Positions 5,809 to 12,659 of a DNA stretch of 12,659 bases are shown piece after piece (position 1 is the stretch's first letter; each line of letters begins with the position of its first letter). The notes beneath the pieces are model-generated. The model was not told the origin of the DNA and ran no database searches. It worked only from the letters and a program-made list of their open reading frames with translations. Both the position numbers and the translations under genes were made by a program. This DNA comes from Pseudomonadota bacterium (GTDB taxonomy: Bacteria > Pseudomonadota > Alphaproteobacteria > Micropepsales > Micropepsaceae). The stretch spans positions 1 through 12,659 of the forward strand of contig JAKAVI010000162.1 in the NCBI GenBank assembly GCA_021817355.1, in the 5' to 3' direction.

Positions 5809-6506
5809 TCTCGAACCTCGCCTGAAATAGCCTGCTGCAGTGCACGGATTGCTTCTGTCTGTATCGGCGGCGTTTTCATGCGCTCGATCCAGTCATCAAA
5901 CTTGAGCCTTACCCGGAAGCGTTGCGTTCTCTCGCAGGCAAGCCCTGATGCCGCCAGGGTCGCTTCCCATTCAGCACGACTATAGTCGCGGACATGCGAA
6001 GGATCGCGCAGCAACTCCAATGTTTGAAGAAAACTGTCAAGCAGGGCCTGGCCCGGGGATATCACATCCACAAAGCCAGCGCTTCCGCCGCATCTGAGAA
6101 CCCGCGCGGCTTCACGCAATCCTGCCCCAAGGTCGCGCCAGTGATGCGCGCTGTAGCGGCTGAGGACGAGGTCGAAGGACTGATCGCCGAAAGGCAGTTC
6201 TTCGACGCAGCCCCTCTGCGTTCTGAGATTGCCGATTTGACCTCGCCGCGCGAGCTCTGCGACAACGGCAAGCATATCCGTGGATAGGTCATAGGCAACG
6301 ACTTCCCTGACATGTGGAGCTACATGAAGGCTCACATGCCCACCACCGCACCCCAGATCAAGAACACACCCCCGAGGATGGCCTAGCGCCATCTGTGTCA
6401 GGGCATTGAGATCCTCGCCTTGAGCATGTACCGGGCTTTCGACATAGGCATTGGCGCGCGCGCCAAACTGTCTCTCCACCAGGCATTCATGGCTGGTTTC
6501 GGCCAT
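5718..6506 (-). CDS. class I SAM-dependent methyltransferase (UbiE/YcgJ-like)
   Basis: A 262-residue cytosolic Rossmann-fold methyltransferase using S-adenosylmethionine; the acceptor is unknown. The SAM-binding motif I is VLDLGCGGGH (48-57), followed by the acidic motif II end in VVAYDLS and the motif LPFGDQSFDLVLSRYSAHHW (motifs III-IV). The N-terminal block LVERQFGARANAYVES is typical of a YcgJ-like subgroup. ATG 6506-6504 is chosen because AAGGAG (complement of 6515-6520) lies 8 bases upstream and because the family begins here; a longer frame from 6641 would add 45 residues of non-family sequence. It stands alone, divergent from the YffB-like gene. A possible fragment of an exported-protein gene overlaps its last codons on the other strand. 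Confidence 0.92.
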   Translation of the reverse strand: MAETSHECLVERQFGARANAYVESPVHAQGEDLNALTQMALGHPRGCVLDLGCGGGHVSLHVAPHVREVVAYDLSTDMLAVVAELARRGQIGNLRTQRGCVEELPFGDQSFDLVLSRYSAHHWRDLGAGLREAARVLRCGGSAGFVDVISPGQALLDSFLQTLELLRDPSHVRDYSRAEWEATLAASGLACERTQRFRVRLKFDDWIERMKTPPIQTEAIRALQQAISGEVRDYFEISADGSFSIDVVLFATRKQGLPAPCA

Positions 6507-6947
6507 GCGATACACTCCTTGGGCTTGACCCTTGGCTGCAGCGGTGGCCCCAAAGAGCCTCGCACGGGCGCGAAAGCTTGCGTGCCGGATAACTGTACAA
6601 TTTTCGAGGCCGGTGGGAATACTGCTCCGGGCGGGCGACAATGATCATGGGAAGCTGAGGATAAAGTTGCCGCCAGAGCTTCGGTAAGTAGCGCTGGGGG
6701 CCTGGCGCCGGAAAGACGGCAATGATCGCCCGTCAGAAACTTCCTTCGGCGCCTCCCTCACCGTCCAGCCGGACCGACCCGGAAGCACCAACAGAGTGAT
6801 GATGGCGTGCAAAGCTCTGTTCGCGGAGACCTTGCCTGCTATAGGCTGCAGAGGCGCTTACATGCCTCAGCCAGTTGCCCATGTGAAAAGCCATCTTCGG
6901 CCTGGCGCACAGCGAATCTGGCTGGCAGGACAAAGGGAGAAGCCCGC
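6507..6947. other. intergenic region between divergent genes
   Basis: It holds the methyltransferase ribosome binding site and, at 6934-6940, the AGGGAGA that serves the YffB-like gene. No further gene, repeat or clear promoter pair is visible; open frames here have no ribosome binding site and no family resemblance. Confidence 0.4.
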
Positions 6948-7292
6948 GTGCGTCCCACTATTTTTGGCATCCCCAATTGCGACACCATAAAAAAGGCCCG
7001 TGACTGGCTCGAACGCCATCAAATTGAGTACCGGTTTCATGACTACCGGAAGGATGGCGTGCCCAGGGAGCTGCTGGAGGCATGGATCAAGGAACTGGGC
7101 TGGGACGTCCTCCTCAACCGCAATGGCACGACGTTCCGTAAGCTGCCTGACAGCGACAAGATCGGCCTCAATGCGGCCAAAGCGATGGCACTGATGTGTG
7201 CCCAGCCGAGCCTGATCCGGCGCCCTGTGCTCGACACTGGCCTGCGGCGCGTGGTGGGATTTGCCCCGCACGTTTACGTAACGCTGTTTTAG
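6948..7292 (+). CDS. ArsC/Spx-family protein, YffB-like
   Basis: A 114-residue thioredoxin-fold protein of the ArsC/Spx family. It is very like YffB: IFGIPNCDTIKKARDWL (5-21), YRFHDYRKDG, LGWDVLLNRNGTTFRKL and the RRP motif near residue 89 all match the family in order. The single N-terminal Cys11 (NCDTIKK) is where arsenate reductase has its catalytic Cys. YffB proteins are usually labelled arsenate-reductase-like, but their substrate is not settled; a glutathione-dependent thiol reductase role is commonly proposed. Translation starts at GTG 6948, supported by AGGGAGA seven bases upstream; the longer open frame from 6807 is not family sequence. It faces away from the methyltransferase gene and precedes cfa by 533 bases. 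Confidence 0.9.
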   Translation: MRPTIFGIPNCDTIKKARDWLERHQIEYRFHDYRKDGVPRELLEAWIKELGWDVLLNRNGTTFRKLPDSDKIGLNAAKAMALMCAQPSLIRRPVLDTGLRRVVGFAPHVYVTLF

Positions 7293-7307
7293 GGTGGGGT
7301 AGGGCTC

Positions 7308-7333
7308 GGCTGCGCCGCGCCAGGCGCTCAGCC
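7308..7333 (+). terminator. GC-rich hairpin after the YffB-like gene
   Basis: GGCTGCGCC pairs with GGCG-ct-CAGCC (a 9-bp stem with a 2-base bulge and a 6-base loop) starting 15 bases after the stop codon. No uridine tract follows, so termination is likely weak or Rho-dependent, if it is a terminator at all. Confidence 0.3.
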
Positions 7334-7825
7334 GGGGCGAAGGGCTAAAACCTCCCGCCACTGCAGCGCTGACACGCCAGCAAGTCCGGTATGCGTGATT
7401 AGGGCTGCTGCTTCAGGACCCGACAACTCCGGCGCGTGGCGGCAGGCATGGCTGAGAGCAGGCAAGCCCAAAACGCCATAGCAAGGCCGCCAAAGGGGGC
7501 GGCCCCGCACCGGCCCTCCGCCTTTCCTCACCCCTGGGGGCCTTCTGCCGCGCTTGGCGTCCTAAGGCCCCCCAAAGGCTCAACAGGCGTCACTTTGGCG
7601 TGCAAGCACACTGGCAAAAGATCGCTATATCAATCCAAGATTAGAAGGCATTTCAGCCCGGGATCAATGGCAAAACCGGCACTTCGCCGGGCCCGCTCCC
7701 AGTAAGACCATTGTGCAACTGCCGCAGGATTTGGGTGAAATCGGCGGGAACCTTCTTCCCTCCTCGCTCTTTCATGTTTAGGCTTCATTTCGTGCGCGTG
7801 GGGCTTTGCTGGGGGAGACATTGCT
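7334..7825. other. long intergenic region with GC-rich hairpins upstream of cfa
   Basis: Two perfect stems occur: GGCCGCC/GGCGGCC at 7485-7504 (6-base loop) and GGGGGCCTT/AAGGCCCCC at 7536-7572 (19-base loop). A small CCGGC/GCCGG hairpin lies at 7676-7690. The minus frame 7531-7328 ends in a plausible-looking peptide (ALITHTGLAGVSALQW within it), but it has no recognised family and no ribosome binding site, so it is not called. The cfa ribosome binding site GGGGGAGA is at 7811-7818. Confidence 0.35.
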
Positions 7826-9067
7826 ATGCTGCGGCATTTACTGCGTTCTGTGGTCAAGCAAGGAACCTTGACAGTCATTCACCCGGACGGGATCGATGTG
7901 TTTGGACAGGGCGAACCGCGCGTAACGGCGCGGATGCGCGATCGCAAGGTGCTCTGGGACATCGCTCGCGATCCTGATCTGAAGATCGGTGAGGCCTATA
8001 TGGATGGCCGCCTCTCGATTGAAGAGGGTGACATCGCGCTGTTGCTCGATCTGCTGATGTCCAATCTCTCGCGCAACCACACCACGGTCTGGCATCGGCT
8101 GGCGCGGGTATTGCGCAAAGCTATCCGCCGCCTCAACCAGTATAATCCGGCGTCGCGCTCCAAGGACCATGTCGCTCATCATTACGACCTCTCTGGCCAG
8201 CTCTACGATCTGTTTCTGGACAAGGACCGGCAATATTCCTGTGCGTATTTTTCGGGCCCCGGTGAAAGCCTCGACGACGCCCAGATCGGCAAGAAGCGCC
8301 ACATTGCGGCCAAGCTCTTTTGTGACCGGCCGGGGCTGAGGGTCCTGGACATCGGTTGTGGCTGGGGGGGACTCGCCCTTGATCTGGCGCGGGACTGCAA
8401 AGCCGATGTGCTCGGCATTACGCTGAGCGAGGAGCAGATCGCCATCGCCAGGGAGCGCGCCCGCCACGCCGGGTTGAGTGAGCGATGCCATTTCGAGCTT
8501 GTCGATTACCGCAAGCTGGGCGGCAGGTTCGATCGCATCGTCTCAGTTGGCATGTTCGAACATGTCGGGGTTCCCCATTACGAGAGCTATTTTGAGAAAA
8601 TCCGGGATCTGCTCGACGATAATGGGGTGGCTATGATTCACACCATCGGTCGCTCGGACGGACCTGGCGCCACCAATCCGTGGATCGCTAAATACATCTT
8701 TCCCGGCGGCTATACCCCGGCGTTGAGCGAAATGGTGCCGGTGATCGAGCAGTGCGGGCTGATGGTATCCGATGTCGAAGTGTTGCGCCTGCATTATGCC
8801 GAGACCTTGAAGGAATGGCGCCGGCGGGTGCGCGCCCACTGGAGTGAACTGGCCGAGCTCTACGATGAACGCTTTTGCCGCATGTGGGAATTTTATCTCG
8901 CCGGCGCTGAAATGGGCTTTCGGCGCGAGGGACTGGTGGTGTTCCAGGTGCAGATCATCAAGAACGTCGATGCCTTGCCCATTACCCGCGATTACATGTA
9001 CGAAAACGAACGCACCATGCGGTTTGCCGGCACCGAACAGATGCCACGGCCCAAACGGGTGGCATGA
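7826..9067 (+). CDS. cfa: cyclopropane-fatty-acyl-phospholipid synthase
   Basis: A 413-residue enzyme that adds a methylene group from S-adenosylmethionine across double bonds of membrane phospholipid acyl chains, usually on entry to stationary phase or under acid stress. An N-terminal lipid-binding domain (1-100) precedes the methyltransferase domain. Visible landmarks are HHYDLSG (118-124), YSCAYF with C139 (the same number as the active-site Cys of the E. coli enzyme), SAM motif VLDIGCGWGG (173-182), SVGMFEHVG, and FPGGYTP (292-298), followed by LHYAETLKEWRRR. The length is close to the family norm (about 380-410). ATG 7826 has a strong ribosome binding site (GGGGGAGA) 7 bases upstream. 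It lies 115 bases upstream of dnaB on the same strand, an order I recall from rhizobial genomes. Confidence 0.96.
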   Translation: MLRHLLRSVVKQGTLTVIHPDGIDVFGQGEPRVTARMRDRKVLWDIARDPDLKIGEAYMDGRLSIEEGDIALLLDLLMSNLSRNHTTVWHRLARVLRKAIRRLNQYNPASRSKDHVAHHYDLSGQLYDLFLDKDRQYSCAYFSGPGESLDDAQIGKKRHIAAKLFCDRPGLRVLDIGCGWGGLALDLARDCKADVLGITLSEEQIAIARERARHAGLSERCHFELVDYRKLGGRFDRIVSVGMFEHVGVPHYESYFEKIRDLLDDNGVAMIHTIGRSDGPGATNPWIAKYIFPGGYTPALSEMVPVIEQCGLMVSDVEVLRLHYAETLKEWRRRVRAHWSELAELYDERFCRMWEFYLAGAEMGFRREGLVVFQVQIIKNVDALPITRDYMYENERTMRFAGTEQMPRPKRVA

Positions 9068-9182
9068 TTGAGGGTCCACACAGCGGGCGAATCGACTAAA
9101 CTGGGGAAAATCGTTTTGTTCCGCTTGCAGGACCGCGCCCGGACGGCTTGATTGGCGCCCCAGCAAGGCTGCCGTTTACCCC

Positions 9183-10625
9183 ATGGACCAAGACCTGCAC
9201 CGCCACGTTCCCTACGACATTGACGTCGAGCAGGCCCTGCTCGGGGTCATCCTTTCGGACAATCGCGCGCTCGAACGCGTCTCGGCTATTTTGAAGCCCG
9301 ATCATTTCTATGATCCGCTGCATGCGCGCATTTATGAAGTGATGCTGGCGCAGGCAGAGCGTGGCGGCATGGTGCTGACGCCACTGACGCTGCACGCGCA
9401 TATGAAAGCTGATCCTGGCCTCATCGAGATGGGGGGCCTGAACTATTTTGCGCAACTCGCCAACGCAGCGCCGGCTCTTCCCAATGTGCGGGATTACGCA
9501 CAAATTCTCCACGATCTGGCAGTACGGCGCTCTCTCATCCGTATCGGCGAAGACATCGTTAATACGGCCTACGAAGCCCCCCACGATAATCCTCCCAAAG
9601 CCCAGATCGAAACGGCAGAGAAGGCCCTTTATGCCATCAGCGAGAGCTCGCGCTATGGCGAAGGGGCGATCGACTTTGGGGAATCCTTGCGACGGGCAGT
9701 TGCCCTTGCAGAGAAGGCAGCCGCGCGCGGAGGGCGGATTTCAGGCGTGACCACCGGCTTTGATGACATCGACAAGCTGCTTGGCGGTCTGCAGCCATCC
9801 GATCTTTTGATCCTTGCCGGCCGACCGGGCATGGGCAAAACCTCCCTTGCAACCAACATCTCCTTTCATGCTGCCAGATCCTACATCGAGGATCTGGCAG
9901 CAGGCGTCGAGCCGCGTGGTGCACCGGTCCTATTTTTCAGTCTGGAAATGGCTGCTCAGCAGCTCTCCGGACGCATTCTTGCGGAACAGAGCGAGATCGA
10001 GATGTGGAAGATCCGCAACGGCAAGTTCAGCGAGAGCGAGTGGGAGAAGTTTGTCCTGACCACCCAGGACCTCTCCGACCTGCCACTTTATATTGATGAC
10101 ACCGGCGGCATCTCGATCGCCCAGATCGCGGCCCGTGCCCGCCGCCTCAAACGCGAAAAGAACATTGGCCTGATCGTGATCGACTATCTGCAGCTTGTGA
10201 CCTCGGCCAGCCGGGCAGAAAATCGCGTCCAGGAAATCACCCAGATCACGACCGGGCTGAAGACCCTGGCCAAGGAACTGAACCTGCCGGTCCTTGCGCT
10301 TTCGCAATTGTCACGCGGCGTGGATGCGCGCGACGACAAGCGTCCAGTCCTGTCTGATTTGCGTGAATCGGGCTCCATCGAACAGGACGCCGATGTCGTC
10401 ATGTTTGTCTTTCGCGAGGAATATTACCTGAAAAGTCGTGAACCGGAGCCGGGCACGCCTGAGCACACCAAATGGCTGGAGAAGTGCGAGCGGGTCATGG
10501 GGCGCGCCGAAGTGCTGGTCGAAAAGCACCGGCACGGCGCCACCCGTGCGATACCCCTGCAGTTTGACGATCGCTTTACGCGCTTTTCCAATCTTGCGGA
10601 TGAGAGTCAGTTGCCGGCACACTAA
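9183..10625 (+). CDS. dnaB: replicative DNA helicase DnaB
   Basis: A 480-residue hexameric 5'-3' helicase that unwinds DNA at the replication fork and recruits primase. The N-terminal domain (about 7-110) starts YDIDVEQALLGVIL. The RecA-like domain carries Walker A GRPGMGKTS (213-221), FFSLEM, Walker B LIVIDYLQL (330-338), LSQLSRGVDARDDKRPVLSDLRESGSIEQDADV with the arginine and DnaB signature residues, and FREEYY. No intein interrupts these motifs. The length matches alphaproteobacterial DnaB. The chosen ATG gives the usual N-terminus; the ribosome binding site is weak (AAGG, about 13 bases upstream). Followed by the VIT-type gene and alr. Confidence 0.98.
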   Translation: MDQDLHRHVPYDIDVEQALLGVILSDNRALERVSAILKPDHFYDPLHARIYEVMLAQAERGGMVLTPLTLHAHMKADPGLIEMGGLNYFAQLANAAPALPNVRDYAQILHDLAVRRSLIRIGEDIVNTAYEAPHDNPPKAQIETAEKALYAISESSRYGEGAIDFGESLRRAVALAEKAAARGGRISGVTTGFDDIDKLLGGLQPSDLLILAGRPGMGKTSLATNISFHAARSYIEDLAAGVEPRGAPVLFFSLEMAAQQLSGRILAEQSEIEMWKIRNGKFSESEWEKFVLTTQDLSDLPLYIDDTGGISIAQIAARARRLKREKNIGLIVIDYLQLVTSASRAENRVQEITQITTGLKTLAKELNLPVLALSQLSRGVDARDDKRPVLSDLRESGSIEQDADVVMFVFREEYYLKSREPEPGTPEHTKWLEKCERVMGRAEVLVEKHRHGATRAIPLQFDDRFTRFSNLADESQLPAH

Positions 10626-10764
10626 GCTTGATCTTGGTGCCAATTTGCGAGCACGAGCCAGGGCGCCAGGAAGGCCTTGCCATCTTCCCGGCAGATCGCG
10701 CATTAGTGCCTCAAATGGGTCTTCCGAGGGTAAAAATGTTCAGCTCCCAAGCGCAGGCGCGTAC
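10626..10764. other. short spacer with possible leader ORF
   Basis: A spacer between dnaB and the VIT-type gene. No terminator with a uridine tract is seen. GAGGG (10727-10731) precedes an ATG at 10737 that opens a 14-codon frame overlapping the VIT-type start. Confidence 0.35.
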
Positions 10765-10781
10765 ATGCGTCACCCTTTAGG
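10737..10781 (+). CDS. possible 14-aa leader peptide overlapping the VIT-type gene start
   Basis: ATG 10737 has a better ribosome binding site (GAGGG, 5 bases upstream) than the VIT-type gene itself. The frame reads MFSSQAQARTCVTL and ends at TAG 10779-10781, 17 bases inside the next gene in another frame. Such an overlap could couple translation. It may equally be chance, as the peptide has no known features. Confidence 0.2.
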
Positions 10782-11466
10782 TCATGGTGAGCGGCATTTC
10801 TCCACGCGCACCGGCTGGCTGCGGGCCGCCGTGCTTGGAGCCAATGACGGCATTGTCTCGATCGCCAGCCTCATTGTTGGCGTCGCCTCCGCCTCTTCGG
10901 GGCGTAACGCTGCACTTGTGGCAGGCGTCGCCGGCCTGGTTGCCGGGGCGCTTTCGATGGCAGCCGGAGAGTATGTCTCGGTTTCGTCCCAGGCCGACAC
11001 CGAACGTGCCGATCTTGCCAAAGAAACCGACGAACTGAGCGCCAATCCTCTCGCCGAGCACGAGGAGCTGGCAGCCATCTACCGCCGTCGCGGGCTTGAG
11101 ACCGCCCTCGCCGAGAAGGTCGCCGAAGAGCTGATGACGCACAATGCGCTGGAAGCGCACGCCCGTGACGAACTTGGCATCTACGATGCGATGACAGCAA
11201 AACCGCTGCAGGCAAGCCTGACCTCGGCGGTGAGTTTTTCAGCCGGCGCCGGACTGCCGTTGCTTGTAATCGCCATAGCCCCTCTTGGCTATTCAGTTCC
11301 CTCGGTCATACTCGCATCGCTGCTTTATCTGGCCATATTGGGGGCCATCAGCGCCTATGCCGGCGGCGCAAAACTGCTGCGCCCAACACTGCGCGTTACC
11401 TTCTGGGGCGCTTTGGCAATGCTTGTCACCGCCGGTATCGGTCGGCTCATCGGTGTCGCCGTCTAA
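10765..11466 (+). CDS. VIT1/CCC1-family iron/manganese transporter
   Basis: A 233-residue membrane protein of the VIT1/CCC1 family, which moves Fe2+ or Mn2+ out of the cytosol in exchange for protons. The hallmark GWLRAAVLGANDGIVSIASLIVGVA (17-41) forms the first segment; a second follows at about 47-70 (LVAGVAGLVAGALSMAAGEYVSV, with the conserved E). The hydrophilic part (about 72-145) is rich in Glu (LAKETDEL, AEHEELAAIYRRRGL, ALAEKVAEELM) and would form the cytosolic metal-binding helices. Three more segments lie at about 150-172, 176-198 and 206-230. ATG 10765 fits the usual short family N-terminus; a longer open frame reaching back into dnaB is not family sequence. It sits between dnaB and alr, which are closer neighbours in rhizobia as I recall them. 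Metal preference is not determined. Confidence 0.93.
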   Translation: MRHPLGHGERHFSTRTGWLRAAVLGANDGIVSIASLIVGVASASSGRNAALVAGVAGLVAGALSMAAGEYVSVSSQADTERADLAKETDELSANPLAEHEELAAIYRRRGLETALAEKVAEELMTHNALEAHARDELGIYDAMTAKPLQASLTSAVSFSAGAGLPLLVIAIAPLGYSVPSVILASLLYLAILGAISAYAGGAKLLRPTLRVTFWGALAMLVTAGIGRLIGVAV

Positions 11467-11614
11467 GCAGGGCCGATTACAAAAAATGCCTGCGCCGCAC
11501 CGACAATCTGAAGCGCGTAGACGCTGCCCAAAGATGCAGCCGGACACAGAGACGCCTGCTATCGCCCCTTGCATTTCGATTTGGCCAAAACTAGGTTGCC
11601 GAAGGAGACCTCGT
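11467..11614. other. spacer upstream of alr
   Basis: A non-coding spacer of about 150 bases. AAGGAG at 11602-11607 is an excellent ribosome binding site for the ATG at 11615, but that ATG is out of frame with the alr body (see the alr entry). No terminator for the VIT-type gene is evident. Confidence 0.4.
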
Positions 11615-11663
11615 ATGCCCTTTATCAATCCTCCCCTTCGCGGCCGAGGTAGATGTTACCAAG

Positions 11664-12659
11664 TTGCTGAGCAGTTCCCTGTCGTGCCTCACCATCCGGC
11701 TCGGTGCGGTGGTGGAGAATTATCACCGCTGTGCCCGTCTTGCCGGACCGGCGGCAATTGCCCCGACCGTCAAGGCCGATGCCTATGGCCTTGGTGCACT
11801 GCCGATAGCTGGAGCTTTGACCACGGCCGGGGCCGATACATTTTTCGTAGCTCGTCTCGAAGAAGGAATCGCGCTGCGGAGGCACCTGCCCAAAGCCCGC
11901 ATTTTCGTGCTCGACGGAGCCCAGCCGGACTTTGTCGAGGCGCTCCATCGTTATGCGTTGACGCCAGTACTCAACAGTCTGGCACAGATTTCCGCTTGGT
12001 CAGCCGCCGCCCCGGAGCACACACGGCTCGACGCTGCGATACACATCGACACCGGCATGTCTCGCCTGGGTCTTTCCGCCTGCGAGCTGTCCGTGCTCGC
12101 GGCACAGGCCGCCAAACGCCTGGATCGGCTGCGCCTCGTCCTTGTGATGAGCCACCTTGCCTGTGCTGACGAGCCCGGCAGCTCCATGAACGCCATGCAG
12201 CTGGCGCGCTTTCGCGCGGCGCTGGCGATGTTGCCACCAGCCCCGGCAAGCCTGGCCGCCAGCGCAGGACTTTTCCTCGGCCCCGACTATCTCTTTGATA
12301 TTGTCCGTCCGGGGCTTAGCCTTCTTGGCGGTGACCCGAGGGCCCATCGCGGCCAGAACCCGTTTTTGGTTGCTGCCCGCCTCAGCACACGGGTGCTGCA
12401 GCTCAGGCGAATTGACAAGGACCAAAGCGTTGGCTACGGAGCCACATTCCGCAGCGCGCGCCCCACGGTGCTCGCGACGGTAGCACTGGGATATGCGGAC
12501 GGGCTTATGCGCGCCATCGGCAATCGCGGGGCAGGCGCGATCGAGGGCACGCTGGTGCCTGTTGTTGGCCGCGTCTCCATGGATGTGACGGTGCTGGATC
12601 TCGGCCCGCACAGTACGGCGCGCATTGGTGATGAGATCGAGTTCTTTGGCGACCAGATT
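11664..12659 (+). CDS. alr: alanine racemase, 3' part cut by window edge; 5' end frame-disrupted
   Basis: The PLP-dependent racemase that converts L- to D-alanine for peptidoglycan. The fold-type III barrel begins CLTIRLGAVVENY. The PLP lysine is in TVKADAYGLG (K37 counting from TTG 11664). Other landmarks are HIDTGMSRLG, MSHLACAD, DIVRPGLSLLGGD, the catalytic Tyr region SVGYGATF, ALGYADG and GRVSMDV. The frame stays open to the window edge, so about 40 residues or more are missing. The start is a problem: the well-placed ATG at 11615 (AAGGAG seven bases upstream) is in another frame, and the body frame has no ATG, only TTG 11664 upstream of the domain. One extra base between about 11618 and 11660 would explain this. 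I list the TTG start only because it is in frame. Confidence 0.88.
   Translation, partial: MLSSSLSCLTIRLGAVVENYHRCARLAGPAAIAPTVKADAYGLGALPIAGALTTAGADTFFVARLEEGIALRRHLPKARIFVLDGAQPDFVEALHRYALTPVLNSLAQISAWSAAAPEHTRLDAAIHIDTGMSRLGLSACELSVLAAQAAKRLDRLRLVLVMSHLACADEPGSSMNAMQLARFRAALAMLPPAPASLAASAGLFLGPDYLFDIVRPGLSLLGGDPRAHRGQNPFLVAARLSTRVLQLRRIDKDQSVGYGATFRSARPTVLATVALGYADGLMRAIGNRGAGAIEGTLVPVVGRVSMDVTVLDLGPHSTARIGDEIEFFGDQI

Noticed and set aside
7328..7531. Minus-strand 67-codon frame after the YffB-like gene
   Set aside because: The end reads plausibly, but it starts at GTG without a ribosome binding site and matches no family I know.
7838..9166. Two long minus-strand frames (217 and 207 codons) opposite cfa
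   Set aside because: They are antisense to an unmistakable cfa gene, have no family resemblance and no ribosome binding sites; long antisense frames are expected in GC-rich coding DNA.
11285..12169. 294-codon plus-strand frame overlapping the VIT-type gene and alr
   Set aside because: It is an off-frame shadow: the sequence is rich in Pro, Arg and Cys with no domain, while the alr frame carries all racemase motifs. It matters only because it contains the out-of-frame ATG at 11615.
12000..12611. 203-codon minus-strand frame opposite alr
   Set aside because: Antisense shadow of alr with no recognisable content.
1..12659. CRISPR array, tRNA or rRNA gene, transposon ends
   Set aside because: I saw no regularly spaced repeats, no tRNA T-loop with matching stems, no rRNA sequence and no transposase or terminal inverted repeats.

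Overview
The window looks like a piece of an alphaproteobacterial chromosome, most likely Hyphomicrobiales (Rhizobiales). I infer this from the order cfa, dnaB, alr on the right, an arrangement I recall from rhizobia and relatives, and from protein sequences typical of that class. The genus cannot be told from the sequence. The left edge cuts an EamA-type transporter and the right edge cuts alanine racemase (alr).

Left part (about 1-6950): genes lie singly or in pairs on both strands, separated by long stretches (300-930 bases) with no recognisable coding. From left to right: a minus-strand pair of a small membrane protein and a DMT/EamA permease; an empty 0.9 kb region with one small ORF behind a strong ribosome binding site and one strong hairpin; an Hsp20 small heat-shock protein (minus); a metallo-beta-lactamase-fold hydrolase of the persulfide dioxygenase/Blh type (plus); a DUF302 protein (minus); a stand-alone class II glutamine amidotransferase (minus); and a class I SAM methyltransferase (minus). 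This mix suggests stress, low-oxygen or sulfur functions. Two minus-strand genes (hsp20 and the amidotransferase) have nearly identical FNR/FixK-like boxes upstream. The hsp20 box sits about 40 bases before the predicted transcription start, where a class II activator would bind.

Right part (about 6950-12659): all genes are on the plus strand and look like core chromosome. They are a Spx/YffB-type ArsC-family protein, cyclopropane-fatty-acyl-phospholipid synthase (cfa), replicative helicase (dnaB), a VIT1/CCC1-type iron/manganese transporter, and the first part of alr. cfa modifies membrane lipids, dnaB unwinds the replication fork, alr supplies D-alanine for peptidoglycan, and the VIT-type protein probably moves iron or manganese out of the cytosol. 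They share a locus rather than a pathway.

The points most worth checking are an apparent one-base frame disruption at the 5' end of alr, the paired FNR/FixK-like boxes, a signal-peptide-like remnant running into the 3' end of the methyltransferase gene, and a tiny leader ORF overlapping the start of the VIT-type gene. I found no CRISPR array, tRNA, rRNA, insertion sequence or clear new multigene system.
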